NCBI GenBank assembly: GCA_964563165.1
Contig: CAZLWA010000037.1
Span: forward strand, 1 to 18,381
Reading direction: 5' to 3'
DNA from: CAZLWA01 sp964563165
Lineage (GTDB): Bacteria; CLD3; SB21
Length of the DNA stretch: 18,381 nt
Both the position numbers and the translations under genes were made by a program. The notes beneath the pieces were generated by a model that was given only the letters and a program-made list of their open reading frames with translations, was not told the DNA's origin and did no database searches. Shown in pieces: positions 13,639-18,381 of the stretch; position 1 is the first letter of the stretch, and the number at the start of each line of letters is the position of its first letter.

Positions 13639-15327
13639 ATGCCGTCCGCTAAACGAAAAAAACATCTAACGAAATATATTTTTGTTACCGGCGGTGTGAT
13701 CTCCTCGCTCGGTAAAGGCATCGCGTCGGCCAGCCTGGGCATGCTGCTCAAAGCGCGCGGATTATCCGTGACGATTCAAAAATTCGATCCGTACATCAAT
13801 GTGGATCCCGGCACGATGAGCCCGTACCAGCACGGCGAAGTTTTTGTTACCGACGACGGCGCGGAAACAGATTTAGACCTGGGTCATTATGAGCGTTTTA
13901 TTGATACGAATATGACTTCGCGCAACAGCCACACGACGGGAAAAGTTTACAAAACCGTTATTGACCGCGAGCGCAAAGGAGATTATTTGGGCGCCACGGT
14001 TCAGGTGATCCCTCATATCACGGACGAAATCAAAGACCGCATTCGCAGCCTGGCATCCGAAGGGTATGATGTGATCATCACTGAGATCGGCGGTACGGTA
14101 GGAGATATTGAAAGTTTGCCTTTCCTGGAGGCTATCCGGCAATTTTGTTTGGAAGTGGGCCCGCGGGACACGATCAATATCCACGTGACCCTCGTGCCGT
14201 TCATCCGGGCGGCGGACGAATTAAAAACCAAACCGACCCAGCACAGCGTGATGAAATTGCGCGAAATCGGTATTCAGCCGGATATTCTGCTTTGCCGTTC
14301 AGAAAAGAAATTATCCAAAGAATTGCGGGCCAAAATCGGTTTGTTCTGCAACGTGCAAACCGACGCCGTCATCGAGGCATCCGACGTGAAATCGATTTAT
14401 GAAGTTCCGCTTATCATGCATCACAACGGACTGGACCAATTGGTCATGAAAAAATTAAACATGCGCGGGCGGGAATTCTCACTGCATCACTGGACACATT
14501 TGGTGAATAAAATTTATCAACCGGAACACACGGTGCATGTCGCCGTGTGCGGGAAATATACGGGTCTTCCCGACGCGTACAAAAGCATCATCGAATCGTT
14601 CACGCATGCCGGCGTGGAAAATAATGCCAAAGTCGAAATTCAATGGATCGATTCCGCGATGCTCGAGGGCCAGCCGTTTGAGCATATTTTTGAAGGGATG
14701 GACGGGATCCTCGTTCCCGGCGGATTCGGGTCGCGCGGCATTGAAGGTATGGTTAAGGCTATCCAATACGCCCGTGAAAATAAAGTTCCGTTATTCGGGA
14801 TTTGTCTCGGTATGCAGTGCGCCAGCATTGAGTTTGCGCGAAACGTCTGCGAACTTTCAGGCGCCAACAGCAGTGAGTTTTCCAAACGCACTAAGTACCC
14901 GGTCATAGACCTGATGGAATCCCAAAAGCATGTCAAGGAAATGGGCGCGACGATGCGTTTGGGCGCGTATCCCTGCGTGATCAAGAAAAACACCAAAACG
15001 TTCAACGCGTACCGGTCGGAACTGATCAGTGAACGCCACCGCCACAGATATGAATTCAATAATCACTTTATTGAGGCCTTCAAGTCCCACGGCATGATAT
15101 TTTCAGGAATGTCACCGGATGAAAAATTGGTTGAAATAATCGAGTTGAAGGATCATCCGTGGTTTGTAGGGGTTCAATTCCATCCGGAACTAAAATCGCG
15201 CGCCATCAAAGCCCATCCTTTATTCAGAGAATTTGTCAAAGCCGCCTTGCTCCATCAAAAATCCGCCGGTGCAGATTCAGGGAACGGCCATTCCGATTCT
15301 TCAAAGACGCAGATGATCGCCGTTTAA
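13639..15327 (+). CDS. pyrG: CTP synthase
   Basis: PyrG converts UTP to CTP using ATP and glutamine. The 562-residue protein has the synthase domain first, with TKYIFVTGGVISSLGKGIAS (P-loop K26), QKFDPYINVDPGTMSPYQHG, EVFVTDDGAETDLDLGHYER, and GGTVGDIESLPFLEA. The class I glutamine amidotransferase domain follows, with GICLGMQ (nucleophile C389) and VQFHPE (H515, E517). All catalytic residues are present. A polar tail of about 20 residues (SAGADSGNGHSDSSKTQMIA) extends past the usual end near residue 540; it is low in complexity and probably disordered. No strong binding site precedes the ATG. nadB begins 11 bases after the stop, so the two genes are probably on one message. Confidence 0.97.
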   Translation: MPSAKRKKHLTKYIFVTGGVISSLGKGIASASLGMLLKARGLSVTIQKFDPYINVDPGTMSPYQHGEVFVTDDGAETDLDLGHYERFIDTNMTSRNSHTTGKVYKTVIDRERKGDYLGATVQVIPHITDEIKDRIRSLASEGYDVIITEIGGTVGDIESLPFLEAIRQFCLEVGPRDTINIHVTLVPFIRAADELKTKPTQHSVMKLREIGIQPDILLCRSEKKLSKELRAKIGLFCNVQTDAVIEASDVKSIYEVPLIMHHNGLDQLVMKKLNMRGREFSLHHWTHLVNKIYQPEHTVHVAVCGKYTGLPDAYKSIIESFTHAGVENNAKVEIQWIDSAMLEGQPFEHIFEGMDGILVPGGFGSRGIEGMVKAIQYARENKVPLFGICLGMQCASIEFARNVCELSGANSSEFSKRTKYPVIDLMESQKHVKEMGATMRLGAYPCVIKKNTKTFNAYRSELISERHRHRYEFNNHFIEAFKSHGMIFSGMSPDEKLVEIIELKDHPWFVGVQFHPELKSRAIKAHPLFREFVKAALLHQKSAGADSGNGHSDSSKTQMIAV

Positions 15328-15338
15328 CAGATTCGTTT

Positions 15339-16940
15339 ATGTCGGAATCCATGTATTCGGATTTTCTCATTATCGGCACCGGTATCGCCGGTTATTCTGC
15401 CGCGTTGAAGTGCGCCCGCGCCGGCCGCGTGGTCATTATTACTAAAAAAAGCGACAGTGAAAGCAATACCAATTACGCGCAGGGCGGCATTGCGTCCGTC
15501 GTGTCTCCGGACGATGCGTTTGCCATGCACGTCGAAGATACGCTCAAAGCCGGTGCAGGCCTATGCCATCGCGATGCGGTGGAGCTCATTGTCACGCGCG
15601 GACCGGAAGCCATAAAGGAACTGACCGATCTCGGCGTACGTTTTACGGAAAAAAACGGCGCGTTGGATCTGGGCAAAGAAGGCGGGCATTCGAAACACCG
15701 GATCGTGCATGCAAAAGATCTGACGGGCAGGGAGATCGAACGCGCGCTGATCAACGCCGTAAAAAGCAACCCCCATATTACCGTTCATGAAAATCACATT
15801 GCTCTGGAAGTACTAACGGAGCATCATCTTAAGAAACCGGTTGCCGCTTCCAAGATTCACTGCTACGGTGCGTATGCATTGGACATAGAAAAAAATGAGG
15901 TAAAAAAGTTTTTATCTCACGTCACGATACTCGCTTCCGGCGGCTGCGGACAAGTTTACAAGCATACCACGAATCCGAAGATCGCAACGGGCGACGGGAT
16001 TGCCATGGCGTACCGCGCGGGTGCGCGCGTGGGAAATCTGGAATTCATGCAGTTTCATCCGACCTCTCTGTATCATCCCGAGGCGCAGTCCTTTTTGATC
16101 AGCGAAGCCGTGCGCGGGTTCGGCGCCTATCTTATTAACGGGAGCGGCGAGCGGTTTATGGAACGCTACAGTTCGGCAAAAGAACTCGCTCCGCGTGACA
16201 TCGTAGCGCGTGCGATCGATGCGGAAATGAAAAAGCGCGGGGAATCCTGTGTGTTTTTGGATTTGCGGCACATCCAGCCCGCAAAGACGATCGAACATTT
16301 TCCGAATATCTATCAACGCTGCCTTGAATTCAAAATCGATATTACCAAAGAGCCCGTTCCCGTAGTGCCGGCGGCGCATTACATGTGCGGCGGTGTGGTA
16401 ACAAATCTTCACGGTCAAACCGACCTTCAGGGGCTTTATGCCTGCGGAGAAGTCGCGTTGACGGGGGTGCACGGAGCCAACCGGCTTGCAAGTAATTCGC
16501 TTTTGGAAGCCGTGGTCTTTGCGGAGCAGGTCTATCAGCATGCGTCGCAATGGGTGCAGGATAATCCGTTTAAAAAAATAGATTTCCCGGAGTGGGACGA
16601 GAGCGGGACCTTCCGCATGGAAGAGTGGATCCTGATCGCGCACAACCGCGAAGAGATCCAGCAGATCATGTGGGACTATGTCGGAATTGTCCGGTCCAAT
16701 TTACGATTGGAACGCGCCGAGCGGCGCATCAATTTGATTTCCGAAGAAATTGAAAATTTTTATAAAGGCACTAAGGTAACGGATGAATTGATCGAATTGC
16801 GGAATTTGGCAAAGCTGGCGAAGCTCATTATCCGTTGTGCCAAGATGCGTAAGGAAAGCCGCGGGCTTCACGCGACGACCGATTATCCTCAAACCGACGA
16901 TACGAATTGGCTGGAAGATACCATCACGAGCACGTTTTGA
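15339..16940 (+). CDS. nadB: L-aspartate oxidase
   Basis: NadB oxidises L-aspartate to iminoaspartate with FAD, the first step of de novo NAD synthesis; NadA would use the product. The 533-residue protein is of usual length. It shows the FAD-binding DFLIIGTGIAGYSAAL (GxGxxG at 13-18), the NTNYAQGGIASV signature, GGHSKHRIVHAKDLTGREIE, LASGGCGQVYKHTTNP, GDGIAMAYRAGARVGNLEFM, QFHPTSLYHP, AVRGFGAYLINGSGERFM, APRDIVARAIDAEMKKRG, VPAAHYMCGGV and GVHGANRLASNSLLEAVVFA, then the C-terminal helical domain. I chose the ATG at 15339, which starts just before the family's N-terminal strand. The frame runs back to 15159 inside pyrG, but that part is not NadB-like. There is no clear ribosome binding site, so it may depend on coupling to pyrG. 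nadA and nadC are not in the window. Confidence 0.97.
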   Translation: MSESMYSDFLIIGTGIAGYSAALKCARAGRVVIITKKSDSESNTNYAQGGIASVVSPDDAFAMHVEDTLKAGAGLCHRDAVELIVTRGPEAIKELTDLGVRFTEKNGALDLGKEGGHSKHRIVHAKDLTGREIERALINAVKSNPHITVHENHIALEVLTEHHLKKPVAASKIHCYGAYALDIEKNEVKKFLSHVTILASGGCGQVYKHTTNPKIATGDGIAMAYRAGARVGNLEFMQFHPTSLYHPEAQSFLISEAVRGFGAYLINGSGERFMERYSSAKELAPRDIVARAIDAEMKKRGESCVFLDLRHIQPAKTIEHFPNIYQRCLEFKIDITKEPVPVVPAAHYMCGGVVTNLHGQTDLQGLYACGEVALTGVHGANRLASNSLLEAVVFAEQVYQHASQWVQDNPFKKIDFPEWDESGTFRMEEWILIAHNREEIQQIMWDYVGIVRSNLRLERAERRINLISEEIENFYKGTKVTDELIELRNLAKLAKLIIRCAKMRKESRGLHATTDYPQTDDTNWLEDTITSTF

Positions 16941-16951
16941 AAACCCGGATC

Positions 16952-17227
16952 GGTAGCCGCAACCTTTAGGTTGCGTTAGGAACAAAATACAATCTTGGTA
17001 ATTTGCCCGGCATTATGTTGCGCAGGCTTAAGCCTGCGGCTACCATCTCTTTCTCACAGTTGGTAGGCGCAACCTTTAGGTTGCGTTGGGAACAAAATAC
17101 AATCTTGGTAATTTGCCCGGCATTATGTTGCGCAGGCTTAAGCCTGCGGCTACCATCTCTTTCTCACAGTTGGTAGGCGCAACCTTTAGGTTGCGTTGGG
17201 AACAAAATACAATCTTGGTAATTTGCC
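16952..17227. repeat. tandem array of 110-base composite palindromic repeats
   Basis: Two full units (16961-17070 and 17071-17180) and a partial third (17181-17227) are nearly identical. Each holds the hairpin CGCAACCTTTAGGTTGCG (16958-16975, 17068-17085, 17178-17195) and, in the two full units, the perfect palindrome CGCAGGCTTAAGCCTGCG (17021-17038, 17131-17148). The first element begins GGTAGCCGC and ends GCGGCTACC, so it has 9-base inverted ends and a length of 93 bases; a 17-base linker joins units. This is the architecture of REP doublets (BIMEs) rather than a CRISPR. It fills the gap between the convergent nadB and the GHL10 gene, and may also terminate both. Confidence 0.92.
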
Positions 17228-17238
17228 TGCGTTGTGTT

Positions 17239-18348
17239 CTATGGAAACTCGATCACCTTTTTTGCCGCCTCCGCATTCGTTCTGACCGTTTCGTATGAAA
17301 AAAAAGAAATACCCATCACGTTAAGTTTTTTCACCGCTTTCAATTTTTCTTCCACGCTTTTCAGATTTTGATTGTACAGCGAAATGCCCACCACGACCCG
17401 TTTCATGGCTGCTTCGCCGAGAACCTCTCTTGCCGCGCGGATCCGCTTTTCAAATGTGTTTTGATCGGAAGTGTAATTCATCATCACGACAAAGTCTAAT
17501 CGGTTGTGCGTGATCCAATCCGGCCATTCCTGTAGAACCCGGTTATCCGCCTCTTTCAGGTCCGCCCACACGGCCGCAGATAGTTTCATCGACGGTTTCT
17601 TCGCCTTGATCCATTGGTCCAGCTCTCCGACGAGATCGGAAACTTGCGTGCGGCGAAATTCAGTCCACACGCTGTCCGGCCAGAAACCATTGAACCGCTC
17701 CATCGGATCGCGGTGGTATTCCAAAATAAATTTTGATCGCATAGCGGCTGAATAATCGTAATCTTCTCCGGGATAACGCACGTAGTCCAGATGAATGCCG
17801 TCCGCATCATATTGGCGGATCAGTTCGCCCACGACGTTCTTGAAATATTCCTTAAATTCGTCCGACGCGGGTGAAATAAAAATTCCTTCGACATTTTTGG
17901 CGCTTAATTGTTTTACGCCTTCGTCCATCATGTTTTGATTCGATCTCGATACCGCGCTCCATTGCGGATGGCTGTAAAAAAGATGATCCGCGCTCTGCGG
18001 ATTTTTTTCAGAGGACCATAAATAAAAGACATTCAGCCACACGTGAATGCGAATGTTCTTCGGTTTACATTTCGCAATGACATGCGCCAGGGGGTCCCAA
18101 TCTTCCGGCAGGCCTTCTGCACGGCTCACGAACGCGCTGTTGTAATACGCATCGCCTCGCCCGCGAACCTGGAGAAATACGTCTGTGATCCGGGCCTTCT
18201 CGACGAACGCGATCATCTTATCGGTTTCAGCTTTGGACTTCAACACATCGCGCACGACCCACAGCGCTTTGGTTTTAGAGGGTTCTTGCGCAGGCAGGTG
18301 TCCGGCGACAACAAGTAGAAGAATTATTTGACTCTTCAGGATCATCAT
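17239..18348 (-). CDS. secreted family 10 glycosylhydrolase-like (GHL10) protein
   Basis: The 369-residue product has a signal peptide (MMILKSQIILLLVVAGHLPA, cleavage near residue 21). A TIM-barrel follows, starting KALWVVRDVLKS, then ITDVFLQVRGRGDAYYNS, KNIRIHVWLNVFYL, YDADGIHLDYVRYPGEDYDYS (D188 in HLDYVRYP), MKLSAAVWAD, WITHNRLDFVVMMNY and VVGISLYN. These are the landmarks of the glycosyl hydrolase-like 10 (DUF187) family, whose best known members act on envelope or peptidoglycan-related glycans. The substrate is unknown. Two ATGs (18348 and 18345) are possible starts, and no strong ribosome binding site is present. It converges with nadB across the repeat array. A REP-like palindrome lies 12 bases upstream. 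Confidence 0.88.
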   Translation of the reverse strand: MMILKSQIILLLVVAGHLPAQEPSKTKALWVVRDVLKSKAETDKMIAFVEKARITDVFLQVRGRGDAYYNSAFVSRAEGLPEDWDPLAHVIAKCKPKNIRIHVWLNVFYLWSSEKNPQSADHLFYSHPQWSAVSRSNQNMMDEGVKQLSAKNVEGIFISPASDEFKEYFKNVVGELIRQYDADGIHLDYVRYPGEDYDYSAAMRSKFILEYHRDPMERFNGFWPDSVWTEFRRTQVSDLVGELDQWIKAKKPSMKLSAAVWADLKEADNRVLQEWPDWITHNRLDFVVMMNYTSDQNTFEKRIRAAREVLGEAAMKRVVVGISLYNQNLKSVEEKLKAVKKLNVMGISFFSYETVRTNAEAAKKVIEFP

Positions 18349-18359
18349 TTACTAAACAG

Positions 18360-18374
18360 GAACCTTGAAGGTTC
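18360..18374. repeat. palindromic repeat, REP-like, copy C
   Basis: GAACCTTGAAGGTTC followed by GTTG matches the copy at 3593-3607 base for base over 19 bases. It lies upstream of the GHL10 gene at the window edge, so a partner copy may continue outside. Confidence 0.75.
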
Positions 18375-18381
18375 GTTGAAC

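Noticed and set aside
15159..15338. 60-codon upstream extension of nadB
   Set aside because: It lies inside pyrG in another frame and is basic and unlike any NadB N-terminus; the FAD-binding strand starts right after ATG 15339.
15912..16643. 243-residue minus-strand open frame
   Set aside because: It is antisense to the FAD-binding and catalytic core of nadB and has no protein-like features.
16952..17227. Possible CRISPR array
   Set aside because: Only two and a half units exist, the unit is 110 bases and is conserved throughout with no variable spacers, and no cas gene is near.
17086..17298. 70-residue plus-strand open frame
   Set aside because: It is made of the repeat array and antisense to the end of the GHL10 gene.

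Overview
The window reads as chromosomal DNA from a bacterium of the Fibrobacterota-Chlorobiota-Bacteroidota neighbourhood, possibly a poorly cultured lineage such as Ignavibacteria, KSB1 or Calditrichota. I infer this from a DUF5683 envelope protein, a family-10 glycosylhydrolase-like secreted protein, paired zinc-ribbon/DUF4190 proteins and a stand-alone gatC. The two best promoters have ordinary sigma-70 spacing and resemble the TTGACA/TATAAT consensus, which argues against a typical Bacteroidota sigma factor. The lineage call is weak; no rRNA or tRNA gene was recognised.

Bases 1-3130 are a loose accessory stretch. It holds the 3' part of a TerC-family gene, a 60-residue membrane peptide, a structured non-coding stretch with an attC-like imperfect palindrome, a RibD_C/DHFR-like enzyme, and a junction where the 5' end of a small membrane-protein gene runs into the 3' end of a methyltransferase gene. 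Small unrelated genes, hairpins and truncated reading frames suggest gene-cassette turnover, but no integrase is present. Bases 3134-4231 hold two zinc-ribbon/DUF4190 paralogues and the frameshifted tail of a third.

Bases 4235-13123 are a nearly continuous minus-strand run of eleven genes, transcribed right to left: a membrane-anchored protein, STAS anti-sigma antagonist, HDAC-family deacetylase, DUF5683 protein, receiver-histidine kinase, CofG-like radical SAM protein, upp, RsbW-like ATPase, outer-membrane barrel protein, mnmA and panB. Gaps are mostly under 50 bases, with one overlap. The STAS protein and the RsbW-like protein are the two halves of a partner-switching module and lie about 4.5 kb apart in the same run; the cognate sigma factor and PP2C phosphatase are not in the window.

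At 13124-13274 two divergent promoters face away from each other. The plus-strand side carries gatC, a rho-independent terminator, then pyrG and nadB. A minus-strand gene for a secreted GHL10-type protein converges on nadB. Between them is an array of 110-base composite palindromic repeats. Related short palindromes lie at 3592-3656 and at the window's right edge, and a purine-rich intergenic repeat lies beside mnmA. I see no transposase, CRISPR array, phage gene or clearly new multi-gene system. The most interesting material is the repeat architecture, the attC-like site, the orphan CofG homologue and the split partner-switching module.
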